Shown piece after piece: positions 37,330-48,520 of a DNA stretch of 64,000 nucleotides (positions are counted from its first letter, which is position 1; each line of letters starts with the position of its first letter). The notes beneath the pieces were generated by a model. It searched no databases. It was not told where the DNA came from and saw only the letters and a list, made by a program, of their open reading frames with translations. Both the position numbers and the translations under genes were made by a program. The stretch comes from Xenopus tropicalis (Eukaryota > Chordata > Amphibia > Anura > Pipidae), in contig NC_030679.2 in the NCBI RefSeq assembly GCF_000004195.4, positions 27,145,712 to 27,209,711 on the forward strand, written 5' to 3'.

Positions 37330-37569
37330 GTAAGCTGGTTATCACATTATCGTTTTTTTCAGATAAGGTCACATGAACTTCTTTTAAAAGTGTGTTTGGA
37401 TGACTTCAAAATTCCAACAGTAGCTCAAATATAAGTGTTTATGCAGTAGTTACAAAGTCAAGCTACATGGCACAATAAATCTCCTTCCTATTTCTGGGCC
37501 TTTTTGAATAAATATACAGATGATAGAGTTGTAATTCTATTACATTTTTTTAGAAATACACAATTTGTT

Positions 37570-37960
37570 AAATACATGGAGACCCATTTATCAACATTCT
37601 CATTTTCCGTGGTTTTAGAGGTTTCTGGAACTACCACTAAACTCATTTTCTTTAAAACCACAAATGTCTAGTCATTTATTAAAGATCTGAATTGACAAAG
37701 CACGAATGAAAAAAGACATAGAAAGAACATGAAAATAGCAAGTTTTTCATATTGTCGCACAAATAAAAGTGCAAACCCTCCAAAAAACCTCTAAAACCAC
37801 AAAGCAAAGAAAGATCTTCCAGTTGTAAAGGCAGGTGCCTTTGACTTCTATATGATCTCGACAGTTTTTAGATGGCGTATTTTTGCTTTCAGTTTTGTTG
37901 TGGTTTTGTTGCATAATCATGAAGAAAATCATATTAAAAAAAAAAAAAAATTCAGTTAAA
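37570..37960. repeat. Dispersed repeat, relative of 880-1170
   Basis: TTTCCGTGGTTTTAGAGG, ATATTGTCGCACAAATAAA and AAAGCAAAGAAAGATCTTCC correspond to TTCGTGGTTGTTTC, TATCGTCGCACAAAAAAA and AAAGCAAAGAGAGATCTTTC near 0.9-1.1 kb. Confidence 0.65.
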
Positions 37961-38344
37961 CTCTTAAAAAAGACTTTAGCACTTACCTGCCTAGTAACAC
38001 CCTTTTATCACCCAGTATCAGGTTTTCTTCCTGCTTCATTATCCCCTTCCTGGTAACTTCGTTGGTGCATATGACATAGCTAAATAGGGTGACACCACCC
38101 CCAATTTCCGCCCTGCAGGAAAGGATAGGGGACCTGTGTAGGAGGTGTAAGGGATAGACAGGCGTAATGTATCACAGGAGTGAATATTATGAATGTTTTT
38201 ATGACAGGCATGCGTATGTTTTGGCAAATAACTGTTTACTTGAATCATAAACTAACTGTTTATTTTTGTCAAAAAACAGCAATGGAGAGATGTGAACATC
38301 CAGTACTTTCAAAGGTTTATTTTTATTTCAATAGATTTCTAAAA

Positions 38345-38669
38345 AGCGCATACTGTGCGTATTTTTGCAGATTTTTTCGCTAATTTGTGCAGTTTTTTTG
38401 TATTGTTCATCAAAATTGTGCCATTAAGTCCTATGGAGGCTTCAAAAAACATGCACAGAAGGATCAAAGTCAGAAAGGTTTTCCCGCTGTTTCCGATCGT
38501 ACAGATAAGAAAATTTAGTGACTTTCAGATCGCCAATACGATATTATCGTGACTTATACGATTTTTTCGTAAGCATTTTCATGACATTTCCGATCATCAG
38601 AAATTATCACATCTAATCCGAATTTTACCCATTTCGGGATTTGAACTCGTACTTTGATGATTCAGCCCC
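38345..38669. mobile_element. Harbinger-like MITE, partial copy
   Basis: AAAACATGCACAGAAGGATC, GCCAATACGATATTATCG and the end GATGATTCAGCCCC match the 22977 copy. The left end is degraded. Confidence 0.75.
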
Positions 38670-38719
38670 TAAATATGTTATATGAGTTGTATACATATAT
38701 ACACTAAGGGGGACATTTA

Positions 38720-40285
38720 CAGTGGCTTGCAAAAGTATTCAGCCCCCTTGAACTTTTCCACATTTTGTCACATTACAGCCACAAACATGAATCAATTTTA
38801 TTGGAATTCCACGTGAAAGACCGATACAAAGTGGTGTACACATGAGAAGTGGAAGGAAAATCATACATGATTCCAAACATTTTTTTACAAATAAATAACT
38901 GCAAAGTGGGGTGTGCGTAATTATTCAGCCCCCTGAGTCAATACTTTGTAGAACCAACTTTTGCTGCAGCTTTTGCACATCTAGAGACTGAAATCCTTGC
39001 CCATTCTTCTTTGCAAAACAGCTCCAGCTCAGTCAGATTAGATGGACAGTGTTTGTGAACAGCAGTTTTCAGATCTTGCCACAGATTCTCCATTGGATTT
39101 AGATCTGGACTTTGACTGGGCCATTCTAACACATGGATATGTTTTGTTTTAAACCATTGTTGCCCTGGCTTTATGTTTAGGGTCGTTGTCCTGCTGGAAG
39201 GTCAACCTCTGCCCCAGTCTCAAGTCTTTTGCAGACTCCAAGAGGTTTTCTTCCAAGATTGCCCTGTATTTGGCTCCATCCATCTTCCCATCAACTCTGA
39301 CCAGCTTCCCTGTCCCTGCTGAAGAGAAGCCCCCCCAGAGCATCATGCTGCCACCACAATATTTGACAGTGGGGATGGTGTGTTCAGAGTGATGTGCAGT
39401 GTTAGTTTTCCGCCACACATAGCGTTTTGCATTTTGGCCAAAAAGTTCCATTTTGGTCTCATCTGACCAGAGCACCTTCTTCCACACGTTTGCTGTGTCC
39501 CCCACATGGCTTGTGGCAAACTGCAAATGGGACTTCTTATGGTTTTCTGTTAACAATGGCTTTCTTCTTGCCACTCTTCCATAAAGGCCAACTTTGTGCA
39601 GTGCATGACTAATAGTTGTCCTATGGACAGATTCCCCCACCTGAGCTGTAGATCTCTGCAGCTCGTCCAGAGTCACCATGGGCCTCTTGGCTGCATTTCT
39701 GATCAGCGCTCTCCTTGTTCGGGCTGTGAGTTTAGGGGGACGGCCTTGTCTTGGTAGGTTTACAGTTGTGCCATACTCCTTCCATTTCTGAATGATCGCT
39801 TGAACAGTGCTCCGTGGGATGTTCAAGGCTTTGGAAATCTTTTTGTAGCCTAAGCCTGCTTTAAATTTCTCAATAATTTTATCCCTGACCTGTCTGGTGT
39901 GTTCTTTGGACTTCATGGTGTTGTTGCTCCCAATATTCTCTTAGACAACCTCTGAGGCTGTCACAGAGCAGCTGTATTTGTACTGACATTAGATTACACA
40001 CAGGTGCACTCTATTTAGTCATTAGCACTCATCAGGCAATGTCTATGGGCAACTGACTGCACTCAGACCAAAGGGGGCTGAATAATTACGCACACCCCAC
40101 TTTGCAGTTATTTATTTGTAAAAAATGTTTGGAATCATGTATGATTTTCGTTCCACTTCTCAGGTGTACACCACTTTGTATTGGTCTTTCACGTGGAATT
40201 CCAATAAAATTGATTCATGTTTGTGGCTGTAATGTGACAAAATGTGGAAAAGTTCAAGGGGGCCGAATACTTTTGCAAGCCACTG
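38720..40285 (-). mobile_element. Tc1-type transposon, frameshifted, nested
   Basis: 1,566-bp element with inverted repeats starting CAGTGGCTTGCAAAAGTATT and flanked by TA at 38718-38719 and 40286-40287. It sits inside a Harbinger-like MITE (38708-40675), whose uninterrupted form is seen at 22977-23359. The transposase runs on the minus strand and is broken by a frameshift. Confidence 0.95.
38938..39916 (-). pseudogene. Broken Tc1 transposase
   Basis: Read on the minus strand: start MKSKEHTRQVRDKIIEKFK at 39916, paired-type helix-turn-helix, linker GRPPK, first catalytic D in LWSDETKME, second in FQQDNDPKH. The frame then hits a stop near 39149, and the remaining part, with SPDLNPMENLW holding the catalytic E, continues in another frame from about 39135 to 38938. 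A single one-base shift near 39145-39150 accounts for the break. Different subfamily from the intact Tc1 at 26100. Confidence 0.9.
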
Positions 40286-40678
40286 TATTAACGCACAAAC
40301 GCTCCGAGTGTATTTTGCGTGTCAATTTCATACTTTGCTCGACAATTTCATACCTTGCGGGACAATTTTGTACCTTGCGACAAAATGTGTGCCACAAAAT
40401 CGTATTGTCGCGCCGAGTACGAAAGTTTCGGATTCATTCAAGCTTCGTTATCGTGGCTTCCAAAATCATGCACAGAAGGATCAAAGTCGGAAAGGTTTTC
40501 ACGCTGTTTACAATCATTCGGTACAAAAATTTCGGATCGCCAATACGATATTATCGCGACTAATGCGATTTTTTCGTAAGCATTTTCGTGATATTTGCGA
40601 TCTTCAGAAATTATTGTATCCAATCCGAATTTTATCCATTCGGGATTTAAACTCGTGATTTGATGAATGTAGCCCTAA

Positions 40679-41205
40679 GTATATATTGTATTATTGTAGT
40701 AAAGGACCATAGATAAACTTCTAATAATGTAGCTGAAACCACCATAACCACTATTTAATACAAACTTCATGTCATAAGACCACTTTAAATACAGTTACAA
40801 ATTCTGTAGTGTCTAATAATAATTACATCTCACTATCCCTCTCACCTGTCTTTACATGTGGTTATGAGTCAAAGTTGGTTATTGGGAAAGACAGTTAGCT
40901 CTAATACACTCTCTGCAAAGGTAGCACATAGTAATGTATTGGAGCTGTCATCCAAAATTTGATTTGTGCATAAAGAGAGGCAGATTTATGAGAGCAGGAT
41001 CATAAAGAGTAATTTCATTATTTAAAAAAGGTATTAAATCTCGTATTACATTTTTATTTTGTCTGATTTCCCCTTTAAAAATACACAAATATACTGTATA
41101 TATATACATATAATATAAATGTCATTGTCATTTGCTTCTCTCTAACATGTCAAGCATCTTCTATCCTAATTTGGCTACCTCTGTTTATTAGTTTATTATT
41201 AGTAG
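40679..41205. other. Spacer
   Basis: Nothing recognised. Confidence 0.6.
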
Positions 41206-41445
41206 GGATGCGCGGATCTGTCCCATTTCGCTTTGGCAAAAAAAATCGCAAAACGGCAGTAAAATTCACGAAACGTCAAAAAATCTGTGAAGCATGCTTG
41301 ACACGCAACTTTTTTGTCACATTTGTCTATGGCTGTGTGCATATTTCATAATTTTTTAAATTTCATAATTTTTTTTGACGCACACAGCACTTCTTTTTGA
41401 GGCACAACATTTTTTAAGTTTCATCGTTGTAACGAATCTTTGCCT
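41206..41445. mobile_element. Partial MITE, TAGTGATGAGC family
   Basis: TAGGGATGCGCGGATCTGTC, CCATTTCGCTTTGGC and AAATCGCAAAACGGC match the 3' part of the 23896 copy in reverse. The far end runs into another MITE. Confidence 0.55.
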
Positions 41446-41449
41446 GAAT

Positions 41450-41707
41450 TTGGGCAGATATCGATCGGCCAGGTTAGAAAATCCAGTCGGATCAGGGGAC
41501 GCATCATTGATGCGGTCCCCAAACTGACTTCCCCATTGCCGCCTACATAATCCGGTCATTTGGCCCCATGGTCAAACGATCGGATTATTTTTTTTTTAAC
41601 TTCAAGCTCCCCGATATCGCCCACCCTTAGGTGGGGATATCTGGGGAAGATCCGCTTGCTTGGCGATCTCGCCAAGCGAGCGGATCTTACCGTGTATGGG
41701 GACCTTT
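41450..41707. mobile_element. MITE of the 61119 family, inverted and truncated
   Basis: GCAGATATCGATCGGCCAGG through the hairpin region GATCCGCTTGCTTGGCGATC / GCCAAGCGAGCGGATC to CCGTGTATGGGGACC. The left terminal repeat is missing. Confidence 0.75.
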
Positions 41708-41872
41708 ACTAATTTCTGCTTAGCAAACAATCCTCTGTTACTGTACTTATCAATACACTCTGTAAAAACCTGTACAATTTTCTGTATTTCGAACTCATTA
41801 CTCTTTATGACCCAACCTATTCACAAGATATTGCTTCTAAAGCATACATTTTACTATAAGGAATGGCATAGT

Positions 41873-42201
41873 ACAGGTATCGGACCCCTTATCCGGAAAC
41901 CCATTATCCAGAAAGCTCCGAATTACGGAAAGCCCGTCTCCCATAGACTCCATTTTAATCAAATAATTCAGAATTTTAAAACTGATTTCCTTTTTCTCTG
42001 TAATAATAAAACAGTACCTGTAATTGATCCCAACTAAGATATAATCAATCCTTATTGGATGCAAAACAATCCTATTGGGTTTAATTAATGCTTTATTGAT
42101 TTTTTAGCAAACTTAAGGTATGGAGATCCAAATTACGGAAAGACCCCTTATCCGGAATACCCTTGGTCCCGAGCATTCTGGATAACGGGTCCTATACCTG
42201 T
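41873..42201. mobile_element. MITE (ACAGGTATGGGATCC family), complete
   Basis: Inverted ends ACAGGTATCGGACCC and GGGTCCTATACCTGT, with TA at both junctions. Core has TTGATCCCAACTAAGATATA. Confidence 0.88.
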
Positions 42202-42202
42202 A

Positions 42203-43227
42203 CTACATTGTATAACATTCTCAAAAGCTTCTTCATGGTCATTCTCACCTAAGACTAGAGGAAGTTTTCTCACATCTGAAAATGTGCCCACTTGATATAC
42301 TTCTTTGAATACCCTGTTTAATTAACCTATCTATTAATTCTTCCCCTCCCATTTAAAACTATTCTAACATCACACACCAGTTATTTGTGATTTTCTTAAT
42401 CTCCTCAATAATCACCACATATGGTCCAGTCCCTCCAGATCTATTAACTCTGGTCTTTTCTTGTTTGTGAGCCATTTATACATTGATGCCCTGATTCTAA
42501 CCTGAATTAAACCCATGTACCTCACAATTTGCCCTCCTTCCCTCTTCCAACATCATAACATGCCAGAAATATCTATTTCCATTAAAGAATCCTCTATCAT
42601 GCCCGATTCTTTCTAGACCTAGTGCTTTTGGGATATCTTTGGCTTTGTCCTCTCCTTCACTAACTAAATCATTCTCTTAGGAAAAACTAGTTTATAATAG
42701 ATGCAGCTGCCAGGCACTACATTTCCAATGGCATTCCTTTGCCATTCCCTACACTGTCTTCTACAACTTTTCTGGATAAAATTAAAAGTACCGACCCTGA
42801 TATTCAAAGCAGTTCACAACTTTGCCCAAACCTATATGTCTAAAAACTTATCTCCAAGTACTCAACAAACTACTTGTTGACCTAGAGGCACTTAAGCAGT
42901 TCCAAAATTAGAACTTGCATTATATATTTGGTGCCTGATGTTTATGGAGATTAGAAATTAAATAATTGCTGCAGGTCTCTCTCTATTGGGAAAAATAACA
43001 GGAACAATTCTCCTTTAGTGTACTTTATATGAGTGCCGTGAGGTTGGTAGCATGCCAGTATAATAGTGCAATCACAAACAAAATGTATTCAGAATGCACA
43101 TGTATTGTAAGGGAACTGTATTGGTTGTGCAATGGCATAGGGCTTAGCATTTCTCCCAGGTGTTGCTGGGGTGTTGGGTTTGATTCCTACTATGTTGCTG
43201 TATGGAGTTTGTTGGTTTCATCCCACA
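42203..43227. other. Spacer
   Basis: Contains TTCTACAACTTTTCTGGAT and AAGTACCGACCCTGATATTC, possibly an old LINE scrap; no clear reading frame. Confidence 0.5.
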
Positions 43228-43235
43228 CTCTAACT

Positions 43236-43672
43236 CAGTGATCCCTAACCAGTGGCTCCTGTTCAGCATGTTGCTCACAAGTCCAGGGTCGGACTGGGGG
43301 GTGCAGGGCCCACCGGGGCTCCCGCCCCAGGGGCCCTGCAGGTGCCCCAGCCGCGTCCCCTAACCCCCCCCCAGGGGCCCCCCTAACCCCCCCGAAGGGC
43401 CCCCGCCTGACGTCCTCCCCTAGCGCGTATAAATTGAACGTGTCGGGGAGGAACAGTCAGTAGCCGGGAGCGCCGGCAAAGGTCGGACTGGGCCGCTGGG
43501 GCCCACTAGGGCCGGGGCCCACCGGGATTTTTCCCGGTGTCCCGGCGGCCCAGTCCGACCCTGCACAAGTCTCTTGGATGTTGCTCCCCCAATTTTTTCA
43601 TGCTTTTGTTGCTCCCTAACTCTTTTTACATTTAAATGTGGCTGACATGTAAAAAAAGGTTGGGGACCCCTG
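43236..43672. mobile_element. hAT-type MITE (CAGTGATCCCTAACC family), interrupted
   Basis: Ends CAGTGATCCCTAACC and GGTTGGGGACCCCTG are inverted repeats, flanked by CTCTAACT and CTTTAAAT (6 of 8). A second MITE (43284-43563) is nested inside. Relatives at 11914 and 57287. Confidence 0.85.
43284..43563. mobile_element. hAT-type GC-rich MITE (CAGGGTCGGACTGG family), nested
   Basis: 280 bp, ends CAGGGTCGGACTGG and CCAGTCCGACCCTG, flanked by a perfect 8-bp direct repeat CACAAGTC (43276-43283 and 43564-43571). It lies within another hAT-type MITE. Confidence 0.92.
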
Positions 43673-44221
43673 CTTTAAATGATAAATGTAGTGAGACAAA
43701 TATGTAAACCGTGTTTTGTCTATGGAACAAGATACAAGCTGGAATTGTAGGGCTAGGCAGTCAAGCAGCTAGGGCCATGGGTGTTAATATCTACAGCAGG
43801 TATATCGTTAAAGACTGCCACAGAATGTAATCCTCATGTCCCAATCTGCTGTGCAGCACAGCAGAAAATAAGCTGTGTTCCACCTCTAATTTAATTCACA
43901 TGTCTTTTTAATAAGTTAATAAAGCATTGCTACAGGGTTTGTTTGTTTTTTATTTCTTATTTATTCCATAAAGGATAATCCAATACAAAAATGACAGTAT
44001 TCAATGCTTTAAATACATGGTGGAATATTTTCCAATTTTTTTAATGTGCTAGTCATTTAATATATAGCTTCCAAACTTATCTCTCTCCCTCTCTATACAT
44101 AAATACATTCTTATAATTAAACAAGCAAACAGTATCTAACAGTTATTTCTTATTAGCAACCACCTGTACCTGATTTATGTCTTTACGTATGATATGAACG
44201 CTCCCTGTAGCTGCTTTTTAG

Positions 44222-44239
44222 TAGCACAAGGTGTCACTG
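44222..44239 (+). promoter_or_regulatory. CTCF-like promoter element, C-type exon
   Basis: AGCACAAGGTGTCACTGT lies about 195 bp before the ATG at 44435. It keeps the CACAAGRTGTCA core and the spacing of the ordinary promoters although the rest of this promoter is unrelated. No YY1-like block is seen downstream. Confidence 0.65.
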
Positions 44240-44434
44240 TGTTAGCATGAGCACTATGAATCACAACAATGAGATGTGCCTTGGATTTTTATTTTTTATC
44301 ATCGTTCAGAATCTTTGCAATAAAAACATGAACCTTTCACACAATATTATACCTAAAGCAACATCGTTTAATACCTCACTCTTTTAAAATAAAAACCTTA
44401 CAGCTACGGTAATTATTTGTCACTTTTCTTCGAG

Positions 44435-46810
44435 ATGGGCTTAACATGGAAGTGCTGGATGTCTTGGTGGTGGGGGACCCAGACTTTAGTTCTGATTTGT
44501 TTGAGAAATAGGGTTAATGGGCAGATTGGATATTCAGTGATGGAAGAGCTCGAAAAAGGGACAGCAGTTGGGAATTTAGCCCACGATCTGCAAATGGACC
44601 CTAGAAGCCTTTTCAATCGTAAGTTCCAAATAAATTATGATACTAAGACTCAGTATTTTGATATTAACACCAAAAATGGAATGTTGTATATCAGCAACAA
44701 AATAGACAGAGAAGAACTTTGTGGCAGCAGTGTGACCTGTGAGATAAAACTAGGAATTGTTCTGGACAAGCCTCTTGAGGTTTTTCAAATAGAAATACAA
44801 GTTTTGGATATGAATGACAATTCTCCCGTTTTTCCTGAAGATATAAATATTTTAAAAATTGTGGAGTCTTCTGTCCCTGGTGCACAGTTTCCACTGGAAG
44901 CTGCTTATGATCCAGATGTGGGCTCTAATTCGTTGTGTTTGTATGACCTAAGCCCAAAGGACCTTTTCAGTATAGAAAGTCCTTCTAAGGATAACAAAAG
45001 CAAATCTCTGGTGCTAGTCTTGAATCAGGCATTGGATCGGGAGAAGCAAGCATCTCATCTATTAACTCTTACAGCTGCAGACTGTGGGACTCCAAAGAGA
45101 TCCGGGACAACCCAAATAAGGATCTTGGTTCAAGATGTGAATGATAATGCCCCTACATTTAGGCATCCGATATACAGGGTGTCCATACCAGAAAATTATG
45201 CAGTAGGCAGCCTGATAGTAGTCCTCAAGGCTACTGATTTGGATGAAGGTGAAAATGGAGTAATTGAATATTCATTTAGCAGCATTGGCTCTCGAAGTGT
45301 TAAGCAGCTATTTAAAATAGAGAAGAACAATGGGGAAGTTCATCTGAAAGGTCTTCTTGATTATGAAAATAAAAAATATTATGAAATACATGTCCAAGCT
45401 AAGGATACTGCTCAGCTGCCAATGACAGGTCATTGTAAAGTGATTGTAGATGTCACTGATGTGAATGATAACCCCCCCGAAATTAAAATATCTTCACTGT
45501 CAGGTGCAGTAAAAGAAGACTCAAGTCCGGGCTTTGTGATTGCCCTTTTTACTGTTACAGACAGGGATTCAGGGCCAAATGGCCAAGTCAGATGCCAAAT
45601 ACCAGATAACCTCCCATTTTATTTAGATTCCAAATTCTCAAACTATTATTCATTGGTTCTGAAAGACAATCTAGATAGGGAATCGGTGGCAGAGTATAAT
45701 GTACCCATTTCAGCAACAGATAATGGAATACCTGCATTATCTACTACGGCTTATATATATTTTTCGGTAGATGATATAAATGACAACCCGCCTCTTTTTA
45801 CAGAGGAATTATACTTTTTTTCTATTGCAGAGAATATTCTTCCAGGGTCCTTGATTTTTCAGGTTTCTGCTTCAGATAAAGACTCCGGTAAGAATGCTCA
45901 GCTTCTTTATGCTTTGCTAGAATCGTATGTGGAAGGAATGTCTGTTTCCCACTTTATTTCTATCAATCCTGATTCAGGAAATGTGTTTTCAGTGGATTCA
46001 TTTGATTACGAAAAGATGCAAATGTTTCAGCTCCAAGTTGAAGTCAAAGATCATGGTTTGCCATCCTTAAGCAACACGGCAAACATAACTGTGTTTATTC
46101 AGGACCAGAATGATCATTCACCTGAAGTGCTCTCTCCTGTGCCCACCAGTGAAATGGTGTTGAGATCAATGAAGGTTGGACACCTGGTAACAAAATTAAG
46201 GGCAGTAGATGCAGATGCTGGATATAATGCTTGGCTTACCTATGAAATGGATCCAGTCTCCAATACAACCCTATTTAGTGTAGACAGCTATTCAGGAGAG
46301 ATAAGAATTGCACGCAACATCAAAGAGACAGAAGAAAATATGCACAAGTTGGTAGTAATCGTAAGAGACCATGGACAACCTTCTAAATCAACACTAGCCA
46401 CTATAATGATCAATATTGTGGAGACCAGTGAAGGAAAAAATAATGATTATATAATGGTGGTCAAGAGTGAACATCAAACCACAGGTCCAGCTGAGCATCT
46501 GATCATTGCTGCTGCTGTCATGTTCAGCACACTTGTCTTTATATTTATATTTTACAAAGGATTTCAGTTCTACATGGTCTTTAAGGATATGGACAGGCAA
46601 CACAGGACTGAGGACTTTGAGTATGTTAGAAATGACTGGACTCTTTTAGAGCACCAAAAATGCAAAATTCCTCTGTACTTTACTTCACGCAGCGACAATA
46701 ACGCAACTTTAACCCTCCATCGCACATCTTGCAGTACCAGTGATAGACGAATAGCTGAGCAACTGGTGCTGGATAATAATCAGCAAGGGGAAACAAGTAG
46801 AGATTTTGAG
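44435..46810 (+). CDS. C-type protocadherin variable exon
   Basis: 792 codons to the donor GAG|GTAGGA, phase 0 like the other exons, so it can join the same constant exons. The frame is open from a TTG at 44417, but the first ATG is at 44435. Signal peptide, then QIGYSVMEELEKGTAVGNLAHDL, six EC repeats with DMNDN, DVNDN, DVNDN, DINDN and an altered DQNDH linker before EC6, a membrane span (HLIIAAAVMFSTLVFIFIF) and a unique tail with no VGSWVYSQ. Position at the 3' end of the alpha row and strong divergence mark it as a C-type exon, a class expressed in most neurons rather than stochastically in mammals. I cannot decide between alpha-C1 and alpha-C2; the presence of a promoter CTCF-like site without an exonic one is what mammalian alpha-C1 shows. 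Confidence 0.88.
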
Positions 46811-47605
46811 GTAGGATAAGCAGATATTTCACATATTCATTTACATTGCCATATAATGAGTCTTTTCATTGATGCATCCCACTACAATAATTGCTTTTTT
46901 TATTCTATTACATAAGTTGTCCAACATTACACATCATAAATGATTCTTACTAACAAACATGTCAATCTATTTGCTGATCTAAAAGACAAACCTTTCTTCA
47001 TCTAGTCTCTGCTGTATAACTTAGCAGTATGCAATTATATACACTTTATTTTTGCATTTGTATTGTAGTTTGGCTATTTATACCATAATGAACAGATTTA
47101 AAATAACAATATGAAAGCATGCATGTATATCAAAATATTTTAGCAATACAGCTTATTATTTAATTGCATAATTTCCCATAGTTTGCTTTATAAATGATAT
47201 AATTTGTAGGTTCTAAATCATTGTAATTATTTTCCTTATATGCTACGTGATGTACAATTTATTTTCTGAGTTCAATATTTTATAGGGCTTTTTACACTCT
47301 TCTTTAATATCAATAGCTGGGTGTGGCAACTGTAGAATGTAGATAGAACCTCTATTACCTACATCATTTCTAGTCAGGGAAAGCATATCTTCATAAATGT
47401 ATAGCTTGTTTTGCACGCAATATTAATTTGTGCAGCTTAGTTACCATCAAGTTAAAGGTACTGTTTTATTAGTAGATAATATGAATTTGCTTAATGTGAA
47501 TTATATGGGAAATACCAATCCCATATTTCATAGCTTTTGTACAATGAGCTTTCAAATAACAGATCCCATATTTGTATCATAACCTCTATCAATGGGTTAA
47601 ATACA

Positions 47606-47657
<52 letters not shown>

Positions 47658-47686
47658 CTTCAATTAAGGATTAATAGGATTGCATT
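46811..47686. other. Intron after the C-type exon
   Basis: Starts with donor GTAGGA; AT-rich; no gene seen. Confidence 0.7.
47612..47654. repeat. (TA)n microsatellite
   Basis: Uninterrupted TA run of about 21 units after a short A-run. Confidence 0.95.
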
Positions 47687-48126
47687 ACAGGTATGGGATC
47701 CCTTATCCGGAAACCCGTTATCCAGAAAGTTCCGAATTGCAGAAAGGCCATCTCCCATAGACTCCATTATAAGCAAATAATTCTAATTTTTAAAAATGAT
47801 TCCCTTTTCTCTGTAATAATAAAACAGTACCTGTACTTGATCCCAACTAAGATATAATTACCCCTTATTGCGGGCAGAGCAGCCCTATTGGGTTTATTTA
47901 ATGGTTAAATGATTCCCTTTTCTCTGTAATAATAAAACAGTACCTGTACTTGAACCCAACTAAGATATAATTAATCCTTATTGGAGGCAAAACAAGCCTA
48001 TTGGGTTTATTCAGTATTAAAATGATTTTTAGCAGACTTAAGTTATGGAGATCCAAATTATGGAAAGATCCCTTATCTGGAATACCCCGGGTCCGGAGCA
48101 TTCTGGATAACGGGTACCATACCTGT
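47687..48126. mobile_element. MITE (ACAGGTATGGGATCC family) with internal duplication
   Basis: Inverted ends ACAGGTATGGGATCC and GGGTACCATACCTGT with TA at both junctions. The block from TGATTCCCTTTTCTCTG to AACTAAGATATAATTA occurs twice in tandem (about 47799 and 47909), explaining its greater length. Confidence 0.88.
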
Positions 48127-48134
48127 ATTAAAAA

Positions 48135-48520
48135 GTAGTGATGAGCAGGGTCGGACTGGGACACCGGGAAAAAACCCGATGGGCCCTGCGTCCCAAACCC
48201 AATCCCTGTTGCTGCTTCCCCTGGTTGCCAATTCCTCCCTTAACGCGTTTCACTTATGCGTGCTCAGGGGAGGATGTCGGGCGGGTGGCGAGGGCCCCTG
48301 CAGGGGGTTTGGGGGGGCCTCTGCGGGGGGTGTGGGTGACACGGCCGGCGGGGACACCAGTCCAACCCTGATGATGAGCAACTTTTTTCACCAGGCGAGG
48401 ATTCACTGCAAAATTCTGCATTTCGCCATTGGCAAATTGTGGCGAAAACTGTGGCTAAAATTTGTCGCAACTAAAAATTCCCGGAGAAAAGACACCCATT
48501 GACTTTAATACATTTGCGAG
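48135..48520. mobile_element. hAT-type MITE of the TAGTGATGAGC family, interrupted
   Basis: Left end TAGTGATGAG at 48136 is split by a second MITE (48146-48370) and resumes ATGATGAGCAAC, with CACCAGGCGAGGATTC as in the other family members. The right end is not clear. Confidence 0.65.
48146..48370. mobile_element. hAT-type GC-rich MITE, nested
   Basis: Ends CAGGGTCGGACTGG and CCAGTCCAACCCTG, flanked by GTGATGAG and ATGATGAG (7 of 8). It inserted in the terminal repeat of a TAGTGATGAGC MITE. Confidence 0.88.

Larger units (their letters stand above)
38708..40675. mobile_element. Harbinger-like MITE split by a Tc1 element
   Basis: GGGGGACATT at 38708 and TTAACGCACAAACGCTCCGAG from 40287 on are the two parts of the family member seen whole at 22977; the outer flanks are TAA (38705-38707 and 40676-40678). 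The Tc1 of 38720-40285 sits at a TA in its terminal repeat. Confidence 0.9.

Noticed and set aside
40102..40658. Open frames of 138-153 codons
   Set aside because: They run across the Tc1 terminal repeat into the Harbinger-like MITE; no gene-like features.
44417..44434. Six extra codons before the C-type exon start
   Set aside because: The frame opens with TTG here; the first ATG is at 44435, which is followed directly by a plausible signal peptide.
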